Part shown: positions 1 through 5,347 of the stretch, one piece after another
Layout: each line of letters opens with the position of its first letter
Position numbering within the stretch: position 1 is the stretch's first letter
Assembly (NCBI GenBank): GCA_003552765.1
Contig: PUOI01000186.1
Coordinates: forward strand, 1 to 5,347
DNA: 5,347 bases
Source: Candidatus Hydrogenedentota bacterium
GTDB lineage: Bacteria; Hydrogenedentota; Hydrogenedentia; Hydrogenedentales; SLHB01
Direction: 5' to 3'
Position numbers and translations under genes: made by a program
Notes under the pieces: generated by a model
Databases searched by the model: none
Told to the model about the DNA's origin: nothing
Seen by the model: the letters and a program-made list of their open reading frames with translations, nothing else

Positions 1-1
1 C

Positions 2-255
<254 letters not shown>

Positions 256-346
256 GGTGGAGCCGGTGTGAGTGGGGTGTTGGTCGTGGGAGGGTATAAG
301 TAGGCGAGTCGAATAATTCGGAGTGCTGGGGTCAGGAGGTCTGGAA
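256..346 (+). other. G-rich leader between IS end and first glycosyltransferase
   Basis: This 91-base gap follows the IS end and precedes the first cluster gene. It is rich in G and T on the + strand like the gene it precedes, so it probably belongs to the same DNA segment and not to the IS. It holds a TATAAG hexamer at 295-300 that could serve as a -10 box, but the bases about 17 upstream (GTGGGG, 272-277) are not a -35 box. A small palindrome, CGAAT-A-ATTCG, lies at 310-320 with 5-bp arms. Neither is enough to call a promoter or operator. The last bases hold the ribosome binding site listed separately. Confidence 0.4.
334..340 (+). promoter_or_regulatory. Strong Shine-Dalgarno site fixing the start of the first glycosyltransferase
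   Basis: AGGAGGT is a near-perfect match to the anti-Shine-Dalgarno sequence and lies 6 bases before ATG 347. It lies inside the longer frame opened by GTG 323, so it argues that ATG 347 is the true start. It is the strongest ribosome binding site in the window; the later genes start by overlap or abutment with weaker sites. Confidence 0.8.
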
Positions 347-1546
347 ATGGGGCACGATTTAGGTTTTGGCGACAAAAACGAGAAAAGTAGTCCTCGGCTG
401 ATTTTTAACGCCAGTACAAACGTCAAGGGCGGGGCGGTACAAAACGCGGCCAATTTTCTGGTTCGGGCCCAGCGCGATGAGTCAGTTAGTTGGTCGTTTG
501 TGGTGTCAAGAGAGGTGGCGGATGCGGCGGGCTCGTTGGGGGCGAAGGAGCAGGGAGTGGAAGTGGTGGAGTCCCCGGCCCGTTCACGTCGGGCGCGGGC
601 GTATTTGACGCAGCGCTTTAATTCAGATTCAGGGGGGCTGGTCTATACGATGGCTGGGCCGGCATATGTGAACGTGCGTGGTTTGCATGTGATGGGAATA
701 AGCAACCCCTATTTAACGCATCCGACGTGGGAGGCGTATTGGTGCGGTCGCAGTCCACTAGAGGTGGCGTTAGATTGGGGCAAGAATGTGTATAGGAGGC
801 GCTGGGCCAGGAAGGCGGCCGTGTTTGTATTCCAAACTGAGACGGCCAAGCGTGGGTTTTGCGCGGGTGGCAGCGTGGCGGGAGATGATGCTTTCGTTGT
901 CCCAAATGCGTTTGGGCTTGGGGATGTACGTGGCGCACTAAGGGCGGAGGTGGCGCGGGAGCTGGAAGGGAGGCGAATGGTGTTCGTTCCGGCGGCGGGT
1001 TATCCGCACAAGGCGTTGAACTTTATTCCGGAGGTGGTGGCGGCGCTCGGTGGCAGGGGGGTTGAGGATTGTGTGTTTGTTTTGACGTTAGATTTTGGGT
1101 CAGGAATTTGGCGGCAAGTGCAGGAAAAGGGGAGACGGCTGGGTGTGATGGGGAGCATTTTGAATTTGGGGGTTACGCCGTATAAGGAGATGGCGGCGCT
1201 CTATCGGTCGAGCGAAGTGGTATTTGTTCCTAGTTTACTGGAGACGTTTTCCACCTCGTATTTGGAGGCAATGGGGTTTCAAAAACCGTTGGTTGTACCG
1301 GATCGAGCGTTTGCTGTCGAAGTCTGCGGGCGCGGCGCTCTCTACTATGATGGTACCGCCGGCGATGCGGGTCGTGTGCTTAGGGATGTCTTGGCAGAGC
1401 CGGGCGGGGCGAAGGAGGCGTTGCGGCAACAAAAGGAGGTGTTGGCAGGGTATGGCGGTCAAGATACGAGATACAACAGGATAATGGAAGTGCTGGGCTT
1501 TGTGCTCAGTAGGTATAAGTCAGGCGGGGCCGAGGGTATTGAGTAA
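347..1546 (+). CDS. GT4-type glycosyltransferase of a polysaccharide cluster, sugar specificity unknown
   Basis: Predicted retaining GT-B-fold glycosyltransferase (family 4 / Glycos_transf_1) that would transfer a nucleotide sugar to a lipid-linked repeat unit on the cytoplasmic face of the inner membrane. The protein has 399 residues, a normal length for GT4. The N-terminal domain opens with LIFNASTNVKGGAVQNAANF (18-37), including the G28-G29 loop typical of this fold. The C-terminal domain starts near M211 (MVFVPAAGYPHK). An EX7E motif, E299 to E307 within ETFSTSYLEAM, matches the donor-binding site of GT4 enzymes. No signal peptide or membrane segment is apparent. The start at ATG 347 is chosen for its AGGAGGT site; GTG 323 would add eight residues. 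The TAA stop directly abuts the next gene. Base use is odd: G far exceeds C on the coding strand, unlike the downstream genes, suggesting separate acquisition. The family is confident; donor and acceptor are not predictable here. Confidence 0.88.
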   Translation: MGHDLGFGDKNEKSSPRLIFNASTNVKGGAVQNAANFLVRAQRDESVSWSFVVSREVADAAGSLGAKEQGVEVVESPARSRRARAYLTQRFNSDSGGLVYTMAGPAYVNVRGLHVMGISNPYLTHPTWEAYWCGRSPLEVALDWGKNVYRRRWARKAAVFVFQTETAKRGFCAGGSVAGDDAFVVPNAFGLGDVRGALRAEVARELEGRRMVFVPAAGYPHKALNFIPEVVAALGGRGVEDCVFVLTLDFGSGIWRQVQEKGRRLGVMGSILNLGVTPYKEMAALYRSSEVVFVPSLLETFSTSYLEAMGFQKPLVVPDRAFAVEVCGRGALYYDGTAGDAGRVLRDVLAEPGGAKEALRQQKEVLAGYGGQDTRYNRIMEVLGFVLSRYKSGGAEGIE

Positions 1547-2581
1547 ATGGAAGAGAAGAAGATGGTAACTCTCATTACCGGTGGGACCGGGTCTTTCGGG
1601 AAGACGATGGTCCGGGACCTGCTGGAGAGAGGCGCGGGCGAGGTCCGCGTTCTGAGCCGTGACGAGGAGAAGCAGGACGCGCTGCGTAACGAGCTGGGCA
1701 ATGCGCGGGTCCGGTTCTACCTGGGGGACATTCGCGACCGGGAAAGCGTTGACCGCGCGATGAAGGGTGTGGACTGCGTGTTCCACGCGGCGGCGTTGAA
1801 GCAAGTGCCATCCTGCGAGTTTTTCCCGGTGGAGGCAGTGCGGACGAACATTCTGGGCTCGGAGAACGTGGTGCGTTCGGCGGTGGATGCCGGGGTGCGT
1901 AGCGTGGTCTGCCTTTCGACGGACAAGGCCGTGGCGCCGGTCAATGCCATGGGCATGTCCAAGGCGATGATGGAAAAGGTGGCGCAGAGTGTTGCGCGGT
2001 CCATGGAGCCGGAGTCGGAGACGACGGTCTCGATGGTGCGCTATGGCAACGTGATGTATTCGCGTGGGTCGGCGATTCCGCTGTTTGTCCGACAGATCCG
2101 CGCGGGCAAGCCGATCACGGTGACGGAGCCGACGATGACACGGTTCCTGATGCCTCTTTCGGCGTCGGTCGATCTGGTGCATTACGCGTTTGACCACGCC
2201 GAGCAGGGTGATCTGTTTATTCGCAAGGCGCCGGCCGCCACGGTCGCGGACCTGGTGCAGGCGCTCAAGGAGCTGTTCGAGGTGCCGGAGCATCCCGTGG
2301 AGACGATTGGGTGGCGCCACGGCGAGAAGCTTTACGAGACGCTGGCCACCGCCCACGAGCTCGCGTACAGCGAGGACATGGGGGAGTACTATCGCATCCG
2401 TATGGATGGGCGGGACCTGAATTACCAGGCGTATTTCAGTGAGGGTGACCAGGAGACCATGCGCCACGAGGACTATCACTCGCACAATACCGAGCGCCTG
2501 GACGTGGCTGGCGTGAAGGAGCTTCTTCTGTCGCTGCCGGAGGTTCGGGCCGAGCTGGAAACCTGGAAACGGGGACGGTGA
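1547..2581 (+). CDS. wbjB: UDP-GlcNAc 4,6-dehydratase/epimerase, WbjB/CapE/FnlA type
   Basis: First enzyme of UDP-L-FucNAc synthesis. Known family members remove water across C4-C6 of UDP-GlcNAc and invert C5 (and C3), giving UDP-2-acetamido-2,6-dideoxy-L-hexos-4-ulose. The 344-residue protein is an extended short-chain dehydrogenase with the Rossmann motif TGGTGSFG at 11-18 and GDIRDRES after the early strands. The active-site segment is LSTDKAVAPVNAMGMSK (123-139). D126 and K127 correspond to the catalytic Asp-Lys pair of inverting dehydratases, and M135 sits where the usual SDR tyrosine of YxxxK would be, with K139 following. Methionine at this place is a trait I associate with the CapE/WbjB branch. 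ATG 1547 immediately follows the previous TAA, with GAGGG at 1532-1536 as a possible ribosome site. ATG 1562 is an alternative start that would remove five charged residues ahead of the first strand. Cytoplasmic, soluble. Confidence 0.93.
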   Translation: MEEKKMVTLITGGTGSFGKTMVRDLLERGAGEVRVLSRDEEKQDALRNELGNARVRFYLGDIRDRESVDRAMKGVDCVFHAAALKQVPSCEFFPVEAVRTNILGSENVVRSAVDAGVRSVVCLSTDKAVAPVNAMGMSKAMMEKVAQSVARSMEPESETTVSMVRYGNVMYSRGSAIPLFVRQIRAGKPITVTEPTMTRFLMPLSASVDLVHYAFDHAEQGDLFIRKAPAATVADLVQALKELFEVPEHPVETIGWRHGEKLYETLATAHELAYSEDMGEYYRIRMDGRDLNYQAYFSEGDQETMRHEDYHSHNTERLDVAGVKELLLSLPEVRAELETWKRGR

Positions 2582-3717
2582 TGAAGATTGTTGTGACCGG
2601 CGGCGGAGGTCTGCTGGGTTGGCACGCCGCGGCGCGGATGCACGCGCGCAATGCGGCGGCGCGGTTTCGCGGGGAGCCGGCGCCTTTCGAGCTGGTGGTG
2701 CTCGATCGCGCGGGTTTTTTGGATGCGGCACGGCTGTGCGAGGCGATGCGCGGAGCTGATGGCGTCCTGCATTTCGCCGGGGTGAATCGCGCGCCCGAGG
2801 ACGAGCTTGAGCGGGCGAATCCGGCGATTGCCGAGGCTTTGGTGGCGGCCTGCAGGGACGCGGGTGCGGACCCGCACGTGGTGTACGCGAACTCGGTCCA
2901 TGCGGAGGCGGATACGCCATACGGGCGCTCCAAGCGCCGGGCGGGGGAGGTCCTGGCCGGTGGGTGCACGCGTTTTACCGATCTGGTGCTGCCGCACATC
3001 TTCGGCGAGCGCGCGCGGGCGAACTACAACAACGTGACGGCGACCTTCATCGAAGCGGTAATTCGGGGCGAGAGCCCCGAGGTGAACCCCGATGGCGTGG
3101 TGGAACTGCTGCACGCCGGCGAAGCGGTGGAGGCGGCGATTGCTGCAGTGACCGATGGCGTGACCGGGCGCGTGGAGCCCCAGGCGCAGCCGATGCGGGT
3201 TCCCGATCTGCTGGAGCGGATCCAGGCATTCCATGCGGGCTGGCAGGGGAACATCTACCCGGACCTGACTGATCCGTTCGACCTCGCACTGTTCAACAGC
3301 TACCGTGCCGCGCTTTATCCGGATGGTTTTCCGCGCCCGCTGAAGGTCAATGCCGATGCGCGGGGCACGCTGTTCGAGGCGGTCAAGGGCGGGTGCGGCG
3401 GCCAGACGTTTCTGAGCTGGACCGAACCGGGTGTGAGCCGGGGCGATCATTTTCATCTGCGGAAGGTGGAACGGTTCCTGGTGCTGGAAGGTGAGGCGGT
3501 GATTCGGATGCGCCCTGTACTGGGCGACGATATCTGGGAGTACCGCGTATCCGGCGACGCACCGGCGGCGGTGGATATGCCGACGTTGCACACGCACAGC
3601 ATCGAGAACGTCGGCGATCGGCCGTTGCTTACCCTGTTCTGGAGCCATGAGCTCTTCGACCCGGATAACCCGGATACCTACGCCGATCCCGTGCTGGGCA
3701 CCAGGGGAGAATCATGA
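2581..3717 (+). CDS. wbjC: WbjC/CapF/FnlB: SDR reductase with C-terminal cupin epimerase domain (UDP-L-FucNAc pathway)
   Basis: Second pathway enzyme. In the characterised S. aureus homologue CapF, the cupin domain epimerises C3 and the SDR domain reduces C4 with NADPH, giving UDP-2-acetamido-2,6-dideoxy-L-talose. The 378-residue protein shows both halves. The N-terminal Rossmann domain has TGGGGLLG (6-13), an HFAGVNR segment, S105, and the YGRSK catalytic motif (Y114, K118). The C-terminal cupin, from about residue 255, has GDHFHLRKVE with H290, H292 and E297, then H337 in PTLHTHS, the expected metal-ligand set. Length is close to the family norm of about 370. ATG 2581 overlaps the previous TGA by one base; GTG 2578 would add one residue. 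The stop overlaps the next start as ATGA. A segment rich in Ala and Arg after the first helix (about 20-33) looks longer than usual for the family, from memory only. Cytoplasmic. Confidence 0.93.
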   Translation: MKIVVTGGGGLLGWHAAARMHARNAAARFRGEPAPFELVVLDRAGFLDAARLCEAMRGADGVLHFAGVNRAPEDELERANPAIAEALVAACRDAGADPHVVYANSVHAEADTPYGRSKRRAGEVLAGGCTRFTDLVLPHIFGERARANYNNVTATFIEAVIRGESPEVNPDGVVELLHAGEAVEAAIAAVTDGVTGRVEPQAQPMRVPDLLERIQAFHAGWQGNIYPDLTDPFDLALFNSYRAALYPDGFPRPLKVNADARGTLFEAVKGGCGGQTFLSWTEPGVSRGDHFHLRKVERFLVLEGEAVIRMRPVLGDDIWEYRVSGDAPAAVDMPTLHTHSIENVGDRPLLTLFWSHELFDPDNPDTYADPVLGTRGES

Positions 3718-4862
3718 AGGTGATGACCATTCTGGGCACCCGCCCGGAGATTATCCGGCTGTCGCGTGTGATGGCGGCGCTGGACCAGTTTGTCGACCAC
3801 AAGATTGTCCACACCGGACAGAACTACGACTACGAGCTGAACGATGTGTTCTTCGACGAGCTCGGGGTGCGGCGGCCGGATTACTTCCTGGAGGTGGACA
3901 CCTCCACGCTGGGCCGCTGTTTGGGGGACATTCTCAGCAAGACGGAAGAGGTGCTGCTGGAGGAACAGCCCGATGCGGTGCTGGTCCTCGGCGACACGAA
4001 CAGCGCCCTCGCTACGCTGATGGCCAAGCGGATGAAGATCCCGACCTATCACATGGAGGCCGGAAACCGCTGCTTTGATGCGAACGTGCCGGAAGAGATC
4101 AACCGCAAGATGGTGGACCATCTGGCGGATTTCAATCTGGTGTACACCGAGCACGCCCGCCGTCATCTGATCAGCGAGGGGCTGTCCCATCGCTTCATCT
4201 ATCTGACCGGCTCGCCAATGCGCGAGGTGCTGGAGCACATGCTGCCGCGGATCCAGCAGTCGAAGGCGCTGGAAACGCTGGCCCTGGAGCCTGGCCGCTA
4301 CTTCATCGTGAGCGTCCATCGCGAGGAAAACGTGGACAGCCGGGAGAACCTGCAAAAGGTGGTGGAAGCGCTGCAGGCCCTGCATGATACGTTCGGCTAC
4401 GCGGTGGTGGTTTCCACGCATCCGCGGACACGTAACCGGCTGGAGAAGCTGGGGCTGGCCGAGGACAGCGAGGCCATCCGTTACCTCAAGCCGTTCGGGT
4501 TTCTCGATTACAACCACCTGCAGATGAACGCCTTTTGTGCCATCTCCGACAGTGGGACTATCAGCGAGGAATCCGCCATCCTGGGGTTCCCCGCTGTCAC
4601 GTTGCGGCGTTCGATCGAACGCCCTGAAGCACTGGATGCTGGTGCGATCGCGCTTACCGGGCTCGACCGGGATGTGCTCGTGGACGGTGTTCGCATCGCG
4701 ACTGCCAGGCGCGAAATGTTTTCGGGCACCGAACGCGAAATCCCCGAGGAATACCTTGTCCGCAATACCTCCGAACGGGTGGTGCGGTTGATTACCGGCA
4801 CCGCCAGGCTCGCGAACCGCTGGCGCAACATGGATGAGTTCAGCCGCTATGACTGGAGCTAA
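3714..4862 (+). CDS. wbjD: WbjD/CapG/FnlC: UDP-N-acetyl-L-talosamine-type 2-epimerase making UDP-L-FucNAc
   Basis: Third pathway enzyme, a member of the UDP-GlcNAc 2-epimerase (WecB-like, GT-B fold) family. In the FucNAc pathway it inverts C2 of the 6-deoxy-L-talosamine nucleotide sugar to yield UDP-L-FucNAc. The 382-residue length is normal for the family. Conserved blocks in order are GTRPEI near the start, HTGQNYD (about 37-43), GDTNSAL with D94, HMEAG with E115, PEEINRK with E127/E128, SVHREEN with H202, DSGTISEES (279-287) and an ERPEALDAG block. D94, E115, E128 and H202 match the catalytic or binding residues known in WecB. The gene's position directly after wbjC, with an ATGA overlap (3714-3717), separates it from a housekeeping WecB, as does NRCFDANVPEE in place of the WecB-type LRTGD segment. 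GGGGAG at 3704-3709 is a plausible ribosome site. Cytoplasmic. Confidence 0.93.
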   Translation: MKVMTILGTRPEIIRLSRVMAALDQFVDHKIVHTGQNYDYELNDVFFDELGVRRPDYFLEVDTSTLGRCLGDILSKTEEVLLEEQPDAVLVLGDTNSALATLMAKRMKIPTYHMEAGNRCFDANVPEEINRKMVDHLADFNLVYTEHARRHLISEGLSHRFIYLTGSPMREVLEHMLPRIQQSKALETLALEPGRYFIVSVHREENVDSRENLQKVVEALQALHDTFGYAVVVSTHPRTRNRLEKLGLAEDSEAIRYLKPFGFLDYNHLQMNAFCAISDSGTISEESAILGFPAVTLRRSIERPEALDAGAIALTGLDRDVLVDGVRIATARREMFSGTEREIPEEYLVRNTSERVVRLITGTARLANRWRNMDEFSRYDWS

Positions 4863-5347
4863 CGGGGCTGGCGGAGTTGCCACCCCCCTCCGCATTCTTG
4901 TCGTTCATCGCTATTACTGGCCGGACACTCCTCCGTGCGCTTCGTTGCTTCGGCGAATTGCGGCGCATTTGCGGCAGGACGGGCACCAGGTCGATGTCTT
5001 GTCTTCTCAGCCATCCTACCGGGCCTCAGCCGCTAATGAGCGGCGTCCGAAGCGGGACGTCATTGATGATGTTGCCGTTGAGAGGCTAACGCTTCCAACG
5101 GAGGTCGGTCGTCCGATCGTCCGGATCCTTAATGCCCTTCGGCTCGGGACGTCGCTGTTATACCGAGCCCTGACCCGGCGGTATGACGTGATCGTGATTT
5201 CGACCGTGCCGCCTGTTCTGGGAGGCTTTTCCGCAGCGCTTGCGGCGAGGCTGTCGGGAGCCCGTTTCATTTACCACGCCATGGACATTCATCCGGAGAT
5301 CGGGAAGATTTCCGGTGAGTTCGCTCGGCCGCTGATCTTCAAAACGC
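4849..5347 (+). CDS. GT4 glycosyltransferase, WbuB/WbjE-like, probable L-FucNAc transferase (3' end outside window)
   Basis: An open frame runs from ATG 4849 to the window edge without a stop, giving 166 residues of an N-terminal GT-B domain. After a Gly/Ala-rich leader of about 14 residues comes RILVVHRYYWPDTPP (15-29), then a helix and GHQVDVLSSQPSY, as in WcaI/WbuB-type GT4 enzymes. Later, DVIVISTVPPVLGG and YHAMDIHPE (142-150) match the segment before the interdomain linker, where relatives often carry a D-x-x-P-E pattern. The catalytic C-terminal domain is not visible. In the E. coli O26 and P. aeruginosa O11 clusters the gene after fnlC/wbjD encodes the proposed L-FucNAc transferase, and this gene holds the same place; that specificity is inference from context. 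The gene overlaps wbjD by 14 bases. ATG 4834 is an in-frame alternative start, and neither has a strong ribosome site, which suits translational coupling. Base use resembles the wbj genes. Confidence 0.85.
   Translation, partial: MTGANGAGGVATPLRILVVHRYYWPDTPPCASLLRRIAAHLRQDGHQVDVLSSQPSYRASAANERRPKRDVIDDVAVERLTLPTEVGRPIVRILNALRLGTSLLYRALTRRYDVIVISTVPPVLGGFSAALAARLSGARFIYHAMDIHPEIGKISGEFARPLIFKT

Noticed and set aside
323..346. GTG 323 as the start of the first glycosyltransferase
   Set aside because: The AGGAGGT ribosome site lies inside this extension and 6 bases before ATG 347, so the shorter start is better supported.
292..1520. GGTATAAGT occurring at both ends of the first glycosyltransferase segment (292-300 was compared with 1512-1520) as possible recombination repeats
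   Set aside because: Nine-base matches are expected many times by chance in about 5 kb; the similarity does not extend cleanly on either side (the upstream copy reads GGGTATAAGTA, the downstream AGGTATAAGTC).
1520..2920. 466-codon open frame on the minus strand across wbjB and the start of wbjC
   Set aside because: It lies antisense to two genes with clear motifs and has a low-complexity Arg/Pro/His-rich translation typical of antisense frames in high-GC coding DNA. No recognisable domain.
2476..3648. 390-codon minus-strand frame opposite wbjC
   Set aside because: Antisense shadow of a gene with SDR and cupin motifs; composition-biased (Arg/His/Ala) translation with no domain.
3714..4862. 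wbjD as a housekeeping WecB (UDP-GlcNAc to UDP-ManNAc)
   Set aside because: Same family, but it is locked between wbjC and the transferase by overlaps and carries the CapG/WbjD-type NRCFDANVPEE block.
3678..4895. 405-codon minus-strand frame opposite wbjD
   Set aside because: It covers almost exactly the whole wbjD gene in antisense, and its translation has no recognisable family. wbjD has all expected epimerase motifs in order.

Overview
This window is part of a surface-polysaccharide (O-antigen or capsule) gene cluster from a high-GC bacterium, all of it read on the + strand. The operon layout and close match to the Pseudomonas aeruginosa O11 wbjB-C-D-E order and the E. coli O26 fnlA-B-C-wbuB order suggest a Gram-negative proteobacterium. 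That placement is inference, because the same three-enzyme pathway also occurs in Staphylococcus aureus (capE-F-G).

Layout. Positions 1-255 are the right-hand end of an IS3-family insertion sequence: the C-terminus of its DDE transposase and the terminal inverted repeat, which overlaps the transposase stop codon. Positions 256-346 are a short G-rich leader with no convincing promoter. Positions 347-1546 encode a GT4-type glycosyltransferase of unknown sugar specificity. Positions 1547-4862 encode the complete UDP-N-acetyl-L-fucosamine (UDP-L-FucNAc) pathway as three abutting or overlapping genes: a WbjB/CapE dehydratase-epimerase, a WbjC/CapF reductase-epimerase with a C-terminal cupin, and a WbjD/CapG 2-epimerase. 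From 4849 to the window edge runs the N-terminal part of a second GT4 glycosyltransferase, in the place where the L-FucNAc transferase (WbuB/WbjE) sits in the known clusters.

How they work together. The three central enzymes convert UDP-GlcNAc in the cytoplasm to UDP-L-FucNAc. The downstream transferase probably adds that sugar to the lipid-linked repeat unit, and the upstream transferase adds another, unidentified sugar. The junctions (zero gap, 1-base overlap, 4-base overlap, about 14-base overlap) point to one transcript with translational coupling. No flippase, polymerase, initiating transferase or regulator lies in the window.

The most unusual feature is compositional. The segment between the IS end and the start of wbjB (about 256-1546) has a strong excess of G and T on the coding strand that the neighbouring genes lack. 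This suggests the first glycosyltransferase has a different origin from the FucNAc cassette. I see no evidence of a wholly undescribed system; this is a known pathway in a mosaic locus.
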